This document shows, one piece after another, positions 46,305-56,535 of a stretch of DNA of 64,000 nucleotides; positions within the stretch are counted from its first letter, which is position 1; each line of letters opens with the position of its first letter. Made by a program: the position numbers and the translations under genes. This stretch comes from Davidsoniella eucalypti (lineage: Eukaryota; Ascomycota; Sordariomycetes; Microascales; Ceratocystidaceae). A model generated the notes under the pieces. It was not told where the DNA came from, did not search any database, and saw only the letters and a program-made list of their open reading frames with translations. Location: assembly GCA_004009845.1 (NCBI GenBank), contig RMBW01000053.1, positions 124,001 through 188,000 of the forward strand. Direction: 5' to 3'.

Positions 46305-47237
46305 ATGGCATTAGCCAAGACCGGTATTTACTCTCTCGGTGATATGGGCGCTGGGATTGCCCGTCTCTTGAACGCACATGGATTTCAAGCCGTCAGTAAC
46401 TGCTCCGGTCGTAGGTCCGTCACCACCAGATAGCCCAACCCTTTCTATCTCTCTCCCTCTCTCTTGTATTTATCTACGCACCAACCACACGAGTCTATAT
46501 GAAGTAAGAGAACCAACCGTGTATCATAGCTAAGACACATTATTCCGGGCTAAAAACGCCGGCGTTGAACGAGTCGATAGCGACATTGACGTAATGTCAC
46601 GCTGTTCCACCATCTTCTCCGTGCTTCCACGGCACGTGACATCGGCTCGCGTTTGAACTCTGCTGGTGTCGTGTTCTTCGACGGCGCTATTATCGGTGGT
46701 CCGCCCAAGTTATCTGACGAAAAGGGTTGGAACAGCCTTCGTGTTCACACCTTGGGTCAAGCCGCCTTTAGGATGTTCTTCCGGGTGGTGTCGGTGAGAA
46801 GTTGTTCAAAACTTTAAATATGAACTATGTCTCGCAGGACATTGGCTCAGCTAGCGGTCTCCAGACGTGCTTTAGCACTATCACAAAGGGCATCGTTTCA
46901 CTATTCACCCAAAGTTTCAACTGCTCATCACCTGGTCATGACAGAAAATCTCAAGGAGGAACTAGGCATTCTCTTTCCCAGTCAACTACAATATGTGAAG
47001 TTACCACACGTCTCTTCCATGCAACCAAAAGCTTATCGGTGGGTTGTCGAGATGCAAGAAATTGCAAAGACTCATCATGAAGAACTCGGATTTGATCCTA
47101 GCCTATTTAATGATATTGCTAGCGTGTACACTAATGTAGCAAACGACTCAGGGCTTGGCAAGAAAAAGATCGGCAAAAGAAACAAAGGCACAGCAACAGA
47201 TGACGTTGCCAAAGTCCTCTACAGACTTTGTGCTTAA
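46305..47237 (+). pseudogene. Decayed 6-phosphogluconate-dehydrogenase-like gene (NAD-binding + DUF1932)
   Basis: Starts with a good Rossmann opening, MALAKTGIYSLGDMGAGIAR, at 46305. A plausible intron (GTAGGT near 46411 to an AG near 46540) leads to TLFRAKNAGVERVDSDIDVM and FSVLP. From there the gene is wrecked: about 30-40 codons usually present (the PPRDAI...IAPST part) are missing, the frame shifts before ARDIGSRLNSAGVVFFDGAI, shifts again near 46770 before LPGGVGEKLFKTLNMN, and again near 46920 before TAHHLVMTENLKEELGILFP. The end (QPKAYRWVVEMQEIAKTHHE, KGTATDDVAKVL) is the DUF1932 C-terminus and stops at 47237. Intact relatives are NAD(P)-dependent dehydrogenases of unclear substrate. 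Domain identity is strong; inactivity is certain from the frameshifts unless the assembly is wrong. Confidence 0.8.
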
Positions 47238-47495
47238 AAGGAATCTTGATAGGGACAATGAAAAATGAAATCAGTTTAAAATATATTAGCAAAATTTGAC
47301 GCTGTACTTGACAAACAGAGATATCTATAGTAGCCGGCCATCCACCGTAAAAACAAAAACAACACACGGCTCATCTATATAGGAAACCATACCATATGAA
47401 CATTAACTTTAATGCGGAACTCACATATGTTCATTCTTGGTATGCAGGGTGTATACTACTGCTAGATGTAGTATATATAGCCAAAAGATAGTAGA

Positions 47496-49196
47496 CTACT
47501 CAATCATGTCTACATCGTCAATGGGAACAGCGACTGCTGCTACTGCTGCCGCTGCTACGGGGGCAGGTTCAGCGGCGGGTGCTGCGGTTGCACTGGCCTC
47601 AGGGTGCTCGCCAGAGCCAAAGTAGTCGGCCATCTCTGCATCAAGCTCTTGTTGGGTTTTGCGGGAGTGTCCATGGCTACCATCCCGTTGGTTGTTGCGC
47701 TGACCACCGCGACTATCATTTCTGTTGCCGCTGTTACCGTCATGGTCACGACGAGCACCAGGACGGCGGCCTTGATTGCGGCGTTGGTTGTTCATGGGAC
47801 TACGCGATCTACCCCCCTTCTGGCCTGGTACGTATCTGTCAATTCCGAGACTAGAGGCATTCTCATCTTCGATATGTCTGCGAGGAGAACGTGACCGGTC
47901 TCTGGGTGAGGATATACGATCAGCAAGCGACCGGCCAGGCATGACTGCAGTGTCGAAGGGGTTGCGTTTCGATTCGCCAGACAAAATATTCAAAGCGATG
48001 GGTTGACCTAATGTTGGCGTTAGTGGGCACGTTCTATCATATACATTGCCATAGTAGATCTTGTAAACGAACCATTTGCATTTGCGCCATTGAATTCAGC
48101 AACGGCCTTCTTAGCATCTGCGTAAGATTCGTATATGATATAAGCAACACCCTCCGAGCGACCGGCACGATCGTACCGGAGCTGGAAACGTGTAATAGGA
48201 CCAATGCTGGAGAAAAGGTTCTTTGGATATAAGTTAGTATAGCGCCATTATGCATATCAGAGCAATGGTATCATACCTTCAGCTCATCTTCAGTGAGGTC
48301 ATAATGGATGTTCTCGACACGAATCTTGGAGCCACGAGGCTCGCTACAGCATACGGTTATTAAATGTCATGGCAATTTTTTCCGACATGTTGACAAACCT
48401 TTGGTTCTGCTTATCCGGGGAATCGCGGCGATGGCGGTCATGGCCACGGCGACCATTGTCTTCGTATCTATCGTGCACCCATTCACTATGATTATGGTTA
48501 GTGGTCACGTCAGAATTTGATGTTTCAATACAAGGCAGGATAGTGAACATACCTATCAAGATCACGGTGCTCGTCCCGATAATAGCCCTGAAATTGGAAA
48601 GGTAAGCGGCTGCCAGCCAGAGATGAGTGTCAAAGTAGACATTGGGCCTTCAAGGCCAAGCAAAGAATGAGATCAAAATCAAGTAAAAGGGATCCATCTT
48701 GGTTAGTTAGGCCAAGTAGATCAAGAGGTTTGGATCGCTCAATCATAAAATCGGGAGGGGAAATCAACCTACGTCATTAGATTGAGTCAGTCATCAGGTT
48801 ATCCAGCGGTAATGTTATTAGTATGATGGCGGAACACATACCTTTTTCACGCCGTCACGCGGGAAGTCATTGTTGTCGCGGCGTCTGTTGCTGTTGTTGT
48901 TGCTGTTATTGTGGTGTCGGTTGTTGTTGTTGTTATTGCTGTTGTTGTTGCTGTTGTTGTTGTTGTTGCGACGAGGACGCTGTGGTATTGCCTTCTGTTA
49001 GCTATGATCGTATAGGACGTTGTGATGATATGGCACAAGGCTGAGAGAAATATGTGGGACAAGGCTGCGATTTTTCGACACAAAAATAGGGTGTTTAGCC
49101 GTGGGGCACGCGATGCAGAAAATCAACAACACAATCACGATGACTTACGTGCTCGCCGAGGATTTCATCCAGACTCTTGTCCATGTTGTTAGTCAT
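47496..49196 (-). CDS. yra1: Yra1/ALY-REF-type mRNA export adaptor
   Basis: Seven exons on the minus strand: 49196-49149, 48994-48842, 48587-48553, 48485-48399, 48343-48277, 48220-48073 and 48007-47496, giving about 349 aa. The N-terminus MTNNMDKSLDEILGEH is the REF N-box that binds the Mex67 receptor or Sub2 side. It is followed by an Asn-rich stretch encoded by a GTT/GCT-type microsatellite, then Arg/Asp-rich sequence. The RRM starts SKIRVENIHYDLTEDELKNL and ends FNGANANGQPIALNILSG, with RNP-like GVAYIIYESY. A C-terminal RGG/RS-rich region and the REF C-box (LDAEMADYFG) follow. It couples splicing and transcription to mRNA export in the nucleus. Six introns in about 1.7 kb make this the most intron-rich confident gene here; intron 2 is 254 nt. 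Confidence 0.92.
48886..48972. repeat. Trinucleotide microsatellite encoding the Yra1 poly-Asn tract
   Basis: A run of GTT units interrupted by GCT and ATT units on the plus strand (AAC, AGC and AAT codons on the coding strand). It encodes about 30 residues that are mostly Asn with scattered Ser, His and Arg. Such tracts change length easily between strains. Confidence 0.9.
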
Positions 49197-50826
49197 TGCG
49201 ACGAATTATTGACCCGGTGGATGGGATTGCGAATAGGTGAAATAATGGTGCAAAAAGATATTGTAATGGGTAAGAAAAGCCGGAGGTTCGTATTGTGCAC
49301 AAGCAAAAACGAAGATGGTAATGAATATCGAAATGCAATAAAGGCCGCAAGCTCGCAATCGGCTTTTTGGATTTTCGGTCTTCAACAAGGACTAACTGAC
49401 TATTGGTCCAGAATCTGGGTTTAATGTGATATGAACCTTTGAACCTGGTGCAACTTGAAACAAGAATATGCATGCACAAGCATAGCTTAGTTTAGTTTGC
49501 TAGCTTTTTGGTTACTGAGCTAAGGAAGGCCCCCACACCTACATACAGATAGTAAACACAGTTGTAAACATTGGCTGTGCTTAGCTTTAAGCTACTGCTG
49601 TTTCGCTACAGGCGGTCTACTTACAGGCAAGGGCCAAGCAGGTGCGGTCGCTTGATGATGTTCGCTTGTCTATTGTCGCCTACCACAGCTACATACATGT
49701 ACCTACATACATACATATCTATACAGAGATATATACTAATTAGTTGCCTATCGTGTTAGCGACGGACTCCAATCCCACTACAACCGCATAGCAGCCAAGT
49801 AGGAACTACTTTGTATATTTTTATGGCCATCTACATGTTGCGTGGAAGCCCGTATTTACCTGTATTCTGCATCTAGCATGTTTTGTTTGCCCCCTGCGCC
49901 TGTCAGTCAGTTCAATTGCTTTAAAATGAGTGACTTGTTGCTCAGTGTAGTCTACGCTGTAATTTGAAGTACATTTCAAGTGCCAATGCCGCAGCCCTTT
50001 GGCCACGGTGCCTTCTCATCCTTCTGGAGTGGAGCTAAGCCGGCCCCCTTTTGGTGGCTTCCATCATAGGAAGCAAAGAAGGACACTTCACTCAGTTTGA
50101 CTTTGGCTTGCCGCCAATTTCAGAGGTTGCCGCAGTTTGTTAGCGTAGCGCAGGGAGCCGCCATTTTCTAGTTCCCAATGCTATAAACCACCACTACCAC
50201 TAACTGTACCAATAACTGTACTAACTACACTACCAATGCTGCTGCTATACAGCACTTAATGAACTAATTAGTTGTATTCTACCTTTAATGCAACTGCAAG
50301 CTCAGACCCTCAAGGCTCAAAAGAATCAAGGCTGGCCCAAAAATCTAAATAGGGCCGCAAACAAAATATCAACGACGAATCTCTTCCTCCTGAATTCTGA
50401 ATGTGTTCGTGTCGTTTCCACTGCAGACCGTCAAGCTTGCAACCCACGATTTCTTTCTTCCCTTCTTTTTTCTTCCATTGCCCTTCCGCCATCATAAATC
50501 AGACATCCAGAAATCGTTCGCTGGATTCGGCCATCGACGCTGAGCCTCTATTCTGTGAATTGGCTTTTTTTTCTTCGTTTCTGTGTCTGTCGTCGTGCAG
50601 CCATAATTTAGCCGCTTTTTTTTCTTTCCTCTCTCCGTCCTTGCTACTGTTTGCTTACCTTTCACTTGTACCTATTTGTACTTGTACCTACTTGCTTGCT
50701 TCTTCCTTTACGGTCTCATCTTCCATAACCCCCATCCGACGTCCTGCCCTCGACAAAGCCTCGACCGCTCCGGCTCCCCGTTCTCTAGCTTAGCTTCGCC
50801 CGCTGTCCCTCGCTCCCGGCTTCGTG
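49197..50826. promoter_or_regulatory. Divergent region between yra1 and mnn9
   Basis: About 1.6 kb between two divergent start codons. The last 420 nt before mnn9 are pyrimidine-rich and free of ATG, apparently the mnn9 promoter and leader. Around 50180-50280 short ACTAAC/ACTGTAC-type words recur. No gene or RNA is supported. Confidence 0.45.
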
Positions 50827-51995
50827 ATGGCGCGTCCGATGGGTTCCGTCCGTCTTAGACGGACAAACCCAGCTTGTCTAGGCATCGGCATCTTCGCCTT
50901 TGTCTGCATACTGTTCTTCTTCTTCTCGGACTCCTCGTCCACCCCCAGCTCCGCCTCGCTGTCGCCGTCAATCCCCTACCGAAAAGCCACAAGCGTTGGC
51001 TCCAAGCCCCCTCCAGTTGTTCGCTACAACATGAACACCGTTACCACTACCAGCGATCCCGTCGGCAAGCGCGAATCGATTCTGATCCTCACTCCCATGT
51101 CGCGCTTCTACCAGGAGTACTGGAACAACATCCTCAAGCTGCAGTACCCCCACGATCTCATCACTCTAGGCTTCATCCTTCCCAAGACCAAGGAGGGTAA
51201 CCAGGCTACTACCGCTCTGCAGGCCCAGGTCAACAAACACCAGAAGTCTGCCGCCCCCAAAGACCGCTTCCACGGCGTTGTCATCCTGCGTCAGGACTTC
51301 GAGCCTGCCATTGCTTCTCAGGACGAGAGTGTGCGCCACAAGAAGGAGTACCAGAAGGCCCGTCGTGCCTCTATGGCCATGGCCCGCAATTCTCTCCTCT
51401 TCAGCACCCTAGACGCCTCCATCTCATGGGTTCTCTGGCTAGATGCTGACATTATCGAGACCCCGCACACCATCATCCAGGATATGGCTCTCCATGACAA
51501 GCCAGTCATTGCTGCCAACACCTTCCAGCGCTTCATGGATACCGAAAAGAACCAGATGAGCGAACGTCCGTACGACTTCAACAACTGGCAGGATAGCGAC
51601 GCTGCTCTGAAGCTGGGAGCTGCTATGGGCAAGGACGATATCCTGCTCGAGGGCTATCACGACATGGCCACTTACCGTGCTCTGATGGCCTTCATGGGCA
51701 CTCCCGACGGTGATGTTCACTACGAGGTTACTCTGGACGGTGTGGGTGGTTCTGCGCTACTTGTTCAGGCCGAGGTCCACCGTGACGGTGCCATGTTCCC
51801 TCCCTTTGCTTTCTACCATCTTATCGAGACTGAAGGTTTCGCCAAGATGGTCCGCCGGTTAGGAAAGCAGCCATACGGCCTACCGAACTATAAGGTACAC
51901 AACCAACAGCCATACAAATCCATACAAATCACGTCTTCCATCTCAACATTCACTAACAAGCAATTCTCCTACAGGTGTACCACTACAATGAGTAA
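50827..51995 (+). CDS. mnn9: Mnn9-type alpha-1,6-mannosyltransferase (Anp1 family, GT62)
   Basis: Two exons, 50827-51894 and a micro-exon 51975-51995 (VYHYNE plus stop), with an 80-nt intron (GTACAC...ACAG), giving 362 aa. A type II membrane layout is clear: a short basic cytosolic tail (MARPMGSVRLRRTNP), a signal anchor (about residues 18-37) and a lumenal catalytic domain. The DxD metal/nucleotide-sugar motif is in WVLWLDADIIETP (about 198-210), and the family block DGVGGSALLVQAEVHRDGAM lies near 302-321. The C-terminal VYHYNE, as in other fungal Mnn9 proteins, supports the micro-exon. The enzyme extends the N-glycan mannan backbone in the cis-Golgi as part of mannan polymerase. Anp1 and Van1 paralogues are alternatives, but the N- and C-termini fit Mnn9 best. 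The GTG at 50824 is ignored as a start. Confidence 0.93.
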
Positions 51996-53290
51996 TGTCG
52001 TAGCATATACGATCTACCTTTTTAACTTCTTTCAATGCAAAATATCACACACCTATCGATACCGCACGTCGTTATGCATTCAGCTGTCTTATGCTTTGGT
52101 GCCAGCTGTTGTAATAACCCTTTATCATTGGCAATTCTAGACTCCTAAAGTGGTTGTTGGTTCATACACGTATGTCATCTCATAATAGCTACACAAACGC
52201 CAACGACATGGTACCTCGATATCTCAACTTCATATCTCTTTTACTCCATCCACTACATGCATGCTGGAACAGGTATTGATCCTTTATACACATAATGTGT
52301 CACAGCTCACGGAAAGTCGAGTCTCGCTTGATATCTGCTAAGAGAACTGTGGCAGTTCCCCCTTCTCTGGCTGGCGTTCTCTTTTTATATTTTGTTGCTC
52401 TTCATTCTGGTTGTCTTTTTTTTCTCCCACCTTTTTTTATCTTGTTGTTTCTTGATATCTTCTATTTCTTTATCCTCATAGGGCGGTTTTGGTTTAGATG
52501 ATATGTGTAAAGTACATGCTGTAGCCAGGACATTGGGCGTTATATATTTATGGCATTCTTCTTTGTGTATCTGTGTCTTTTTTACACCTCTTTTTTTTCC
52601 TTAATTTTCTGATCTATAGATGCCACGAGACTTGGATGTATTACACGATGATTACTTCCTAGACTTCCCAGGCCCCAAAAACATCATCTAGTGAAGTTGA
52701 TCTTTTTGATTTGAACATACATACGCGCATACACATATACACACAAAGTATAATCCGTAGAGGCGAATGTCCCCAATCAGGCACTACTATTGGTTGTCAA
52801 CAATTGTGTAGAAAATATTGTATTAGAAAAGGCAATTCATATATTGAGAACATTAGCATGGCTTAGATGAATCCCGAATCAGACTTGAAGAGACTTGAGG
52901 GTATGTACAGCTCGAGTTCGTGTTATGTAGATAATGAAATATGGTGACTATGTGCTTGATGAAGTAGTGAAGATCGAGGATATCTTGGCATATGAGTTGG
53001 GAAATAGAAGATTCAGGCGTGTATCGGCTTGGGATATCACAGACCAAGGATGTGGTCGGTATATGGCCTGGCTGAAGAAGATACAATGAAACCGATAAAG
53101 TCTTGCACAGTCGTAGCCTTTATAGCAGGATACAAATATCAAAAATGTAGAAAGCCGTATGTAGTGAATATGCAAGCTTGGCCCCATCACGACATATCAT
53201 ATTCTTCGAGTCAGATACTGCGTATATGGACAAGCCAATATCAGCCCAAGGCCAGGCCACCTTGGTAAGTACTTGTTCCTTTACCGCCAT
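51996..53290. other. Intergenic between convergent mnn9 and pex4
   Basis: About 1.3 kb of T-rich sequence covering the 3' ends of two convergent genes. No coding frame beyond chance length; no repeat seen. Confidence 0.45.
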
Positions 53291-53886
53291 TCAAGGGCCG
53301 TCATAGTACCCGTTTTCCTGACGACACCACAGTTGCACCAAGCACTCGGCAGCAACTTCATCGCCATCACGAATCAAAGCTGCCACGTCTACATTCAACG
53401 GGCTATCCGTTCCGGGCATAGACAAGAGCATGCGGATGGCGTTGATGACCTGAGCGATATTGTAGCCCGGCGTCCAAGCATCCTTGAGCAAGTCAAAGCA
53501 GATCTCGCCGGTGGCCACGGCGACGTTGGCGTGGATTATCTGTGTTACGAAGGTAACTTTGGGGGGCTGGAGGGGATATTGAAGTGGGATATCAATGTCT
53601 AGAAGCCAGCGACCCTCTGTTGTAGTTTGAGTATTGTCAGGTTAGCGAGTATGTCCAACGTAAGGAGGAGGATATAGGGGGCTCTGGTGTGTCCGTTGGG
53701 ATGCTTCTCACCATCGTAGCCATGGCCTACGCCGCGGCCATTCATCACAGCTTGCCACTTGAGGATGTTGTCATCGTCAATTGGACCCAGACGCTCGATT
53801 CCATCCTCAAGTAGATTTGCAGACTGGATATCTTCCAGTTCTCGCATCAACCGCATGGTCGCCTTTGCTATGCCTCGTCCAGCCAT
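53291..53886 (-). CDS. pex4: Peroxisomal ubiquitin-conjugating enzyme Pex4
   Basis: Two exons on the minus strand, 53886-53712 and 53616-53291, with a 95-nt intron (GTGAGA...ACAG), giving 166 aa. This is an E2 (UBC) fold: N-terminal helix KATMRLMRELEDI, the WLLDIDIPLQYPLQPPKV strands, and the active-site cysteine in TGEICFDLLKDAWTP (about residue 98). The HPN-like motif reads HANV rather than HPNV, and C-terminal helices contain SPLNVDVAALIRDGD. This pattern resembles Pex4, which with Pex22 monoubiquitinates the import receptor Pex5 on the peroxisome surface. Another E2 remains possible because the resemblance is partial and the Pro of HPN is changed. Confidence 0.78.
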
Positions 53887-54324
53887 CGTTAATTCGATAT
53901 GTGGGTGAATTATACAATTCCAACTAAATGTTTTCGCCTGTTATATACACGGTCACTTATATACGACCAAGCAATATTCAACTCCAAATTTGTACTTTGA
54001 CTTGGTCAATTCTGTGAATTTGGAAGTGTACGTGTACTTTCTTTTGCTGTGTTGTTTGAATATTCAGATTATAACGGAAATAATTCATGTACAAATTAGA
54101 TAAAAGCAGGTCCCAAAACGCAGAAATGGAACAAAAGATAGACGACGATGATTGAGATTCTGAGAAGACATAAAAAAGAAACCGAGGTTAAGAAGCTCTT
54201 AGAAACGCACGCTCAAAGCTTCTTCATAGGCGCGTTTTTTTTATTGGCCAAGCTTCGGATTTCTATTGCAGCCGAAGCAACAATCTGCGCCTCACCAAAA
54301 TTCCACCCTGGCATATGATATCAT
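53887..54324. promoter_or_regulatory. pex4 upstream region
   Basis: About 440 bp between the pex4 start codon and the transposon copy B, presumably the pex4 promoter. AT-rich, no other feature. Confidence 0.4.
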
Positions 54325-54332
54325 AAAAACAA

Positions 54333-54996
54333 GGGAATTTGTACATATCTGTACTTCAGCACAATAACAGGCGGTCTACAGAAAGGCCCTACAAAATATT
54401 AAGTACTCCTCACCTAGTCTTCAAAGGCTGCCTGCCAGCTGGCAAAGTGCCATACAAGGACATCATCTTCAATCAAGATATCACGATCTTTAATTTTTTT
54501 TCTTTTTTTTTAAAATACAGAATACAATATCCATTATATTCCTCATCAATCATATGTATTACGCTGCTCTCTGGCTGAGTCTAAGGTTGATATCTTCAAC
54601 ATAGATGATAAGGCCATTGATCTGATTATGCAGGCAGCCAATGCTCTGGCTTTAGCAGCGGAAGACTACTGTCTATGTTCTGGTTTTGTCTTTTGGGAGG
54701 TTTTAGTTCCATTTTTACAGTCTTTTCTGTGGGCGTCAAATACATTCTGGGAGCTTTTGGTATACACGTATGTTTTTATAGGCAACAGGAGCTTTAGCAC
54801 TGCAAAATTATATTTTCAGCTTAAAATTCACTAATATGTATGTACATCTATATGTATTCATACATCTTGATAGCTCCATAAGTACGTTGCCAGCTGACAG
54901 CTTTTGAGGACTGAGTGAGGAGTACTTAGTCTTTTGTGGGGCTAAGTATCTATTTGTAGACTCCCCCCTGCTATCTGTGCTGAAGTACAAAGTCCC
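54333..54996. mobile_element. Non-autonomous TIR element, copy B (MITE-like, probably hAT)
   Basis: A 664-bp element with imperfect terminal inverted repeats of about 105 bp. The left end (GGGAATTTGTAC..., 54333-54437) pairs with the inverse of the right end (...GTACAAAGTCCC, 54890-54996), sharing for example AAGTACTCCTCAC. Perfect 8-bp target duplications AAAAACAA flank it (54325-54332 and 54997-55004). Its interior matches copy A (54437-54620 versus 27082-27325), with extra sequence from about 54620 to 54890 not found in copy A. No transposase is encoded. It inserted about 440 bp upstream of the pex4 start codon. Confidence 0.88.
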
Positions 54997-55004
54997 AAAA
55001 ACAA

Positions 55005-55989
55005 ATCGGTTTTTGTTTATACATCATGTACAGTAGCTGCAACCTTTAAAGTTATGATTCTTCTTCGCAACGATACGAAACCAGAGTTGTGGTGTTTTTG
55101 CTTCTTCACTGTCCACCTAGCTGGTTGGTAAAGACACAAAGGAAAAAACCGGAGTGCGAGGAAGGTACTCAAGGAGACAACTATCGCGAGATAGAAGAGC
55201 CGGAAATGTCGGGCAATTGGAACCTTTAAAGTGTTGTCTTCCGAGTGTGAATCACGTGGACAGCGGCTCACGATCTGTCACTTAAAGTCAAGCCATTTTG
55301 TAGGGTTATGTGGTTAGGGTTGTGATTAGGGTTGTGCGAAGCAATTATCTTACACCACGTTCTCAAGGATGACACTTGGTGATAATATGATCCCTTAATG
55401 GATTGCGATACAAGATTGAATGTCTTGAATGTATTCCTAACCGCCTATATATCTTCTCCAATTTGGAGATCATAGACATGCATGAAAAGCAATCATCGTC
55501 TCAAATTTTCTGAGCTGGGTGACTTGTCTTATATTGTTACACCTAAAAAGGACTGAGGAACCTCAGACATCAAACCGCCACCGAATGCTAAACAGCTTTA
55601 CAAAGGAGTAAAAAGGAAATATCGATACTCAAGCATTTTCTGCGAGTTGCATATGGGAATGTTATTGAGATAAATGGCGGTCAAGTTCCATAGGGGTGAT
55701 CTCTTACTATTATGCGACAAAACAAGATAGAGCATTGTCTAGATAGGTCCCCTTTTTTTACACTTCAATTGGATTGCGCAACTTTCAAGTCATCATCTGT
55801 TTGATAGTACATGTATCCTAAAGTAAATTGGGGAGCTATCAGCGTTTATAGCTTCTATAATGATGTTTCCAACTCACTCTACTAATCGAAATCAAAGTGT
55901 CCTTTTGAAGTACACTACCCAGTGATCCGGTAGACAATGATCGATTATCCAGAGTATTGTGCCATGTCGTGGGTGTAATAAACAGTGTG
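55005..55989. other. Orphan region, left part
   Basis: About 1 kb without a recognisable gene. It includes three interstitial TAGGGTT words at 55301-55336, written with the pattern GTTAGGGTTGTGATTAGGGTTGTG, reminiscent of degenerate telomere-type repeats. Confidence 0.35.
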
Positions 55990-56535
55990 ATGTTATTGGA
56001 AATTGTAAACAAAGACACACTCCGGCAAGCCACATACTACTATTATATTAGCGCCATAGCATCGCGGAATACGGATGACTACATGTCCAGATATTGGCAT
56101 GTGGAACTCCAGATAGTGTCAGGGAACTTGCATAGAGCCAAGACAAGTTTACCAGAGTTCGCCGACAATTCAATGGGACATGCTGTGTCACGTATAGAGT
56201 ACCGTTTCATCTCCATTTACCATTCACAACTTCTGGATTATGTACTTGATCTTGCCGTGTTGCCCTTTCTAAACAAGATATCATGCGATGAGAGAAGGCA
56301 CTTTCTACATGATTCATACTCTAGCCAAGGACAGACTCACAATAAAGTGATACAGGAAGTGACACATCATGAACTCCAAAGTCTCAGATCTAAGATATTC
56401 CTATATAAAGTTGAGTTTGGCCATCAAAGTACGCAACTTGAGCAAATGCCATCTGTAGCCACGAATTTCGCATACCGTACTCTCCCCCTCGATGATCCTC
56501 GCATTTATTCATGTCTTGGATCAATATCCGTGTAG
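55990..56535 (+). CDS. Unidentified ORF, 181 aa
   Basis: The longest ATG-opened frame in the gene-poor right end. It begins MLLEIVNKDTLRQATYYYYI and ends DPRIYSCLGSISV, with no transmembrane segment, signal peptide or motif I recognise. By rough stop-codon frequency a frame of this length is unlikely, but not impossible, by chance in 64 kb. The opposite strand over 55.8-56.9 kb also has several open stretches bounded by splice-like GTGAGT/GTAAAT and AG sites, so an antisense spliced gene is an alternative. I make no functional claim. Confidence 0.2.
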   Translation: MLLEIVNKDTLRQATYYYYISAIASRNTDDYMSRYWHVELQIVSGNLHRAKTSLPEFADNSMGHAVSRIEYRFISIYHSQLLDYVLDLAVLPFLNKISCDERRHFLHDSYSSQGQTHNKVIQEVTHHELQSLRSKIFLYKVEFGHQSTQLEQMPSVATNFAYRTLPLDDPRIYSCLGSISV

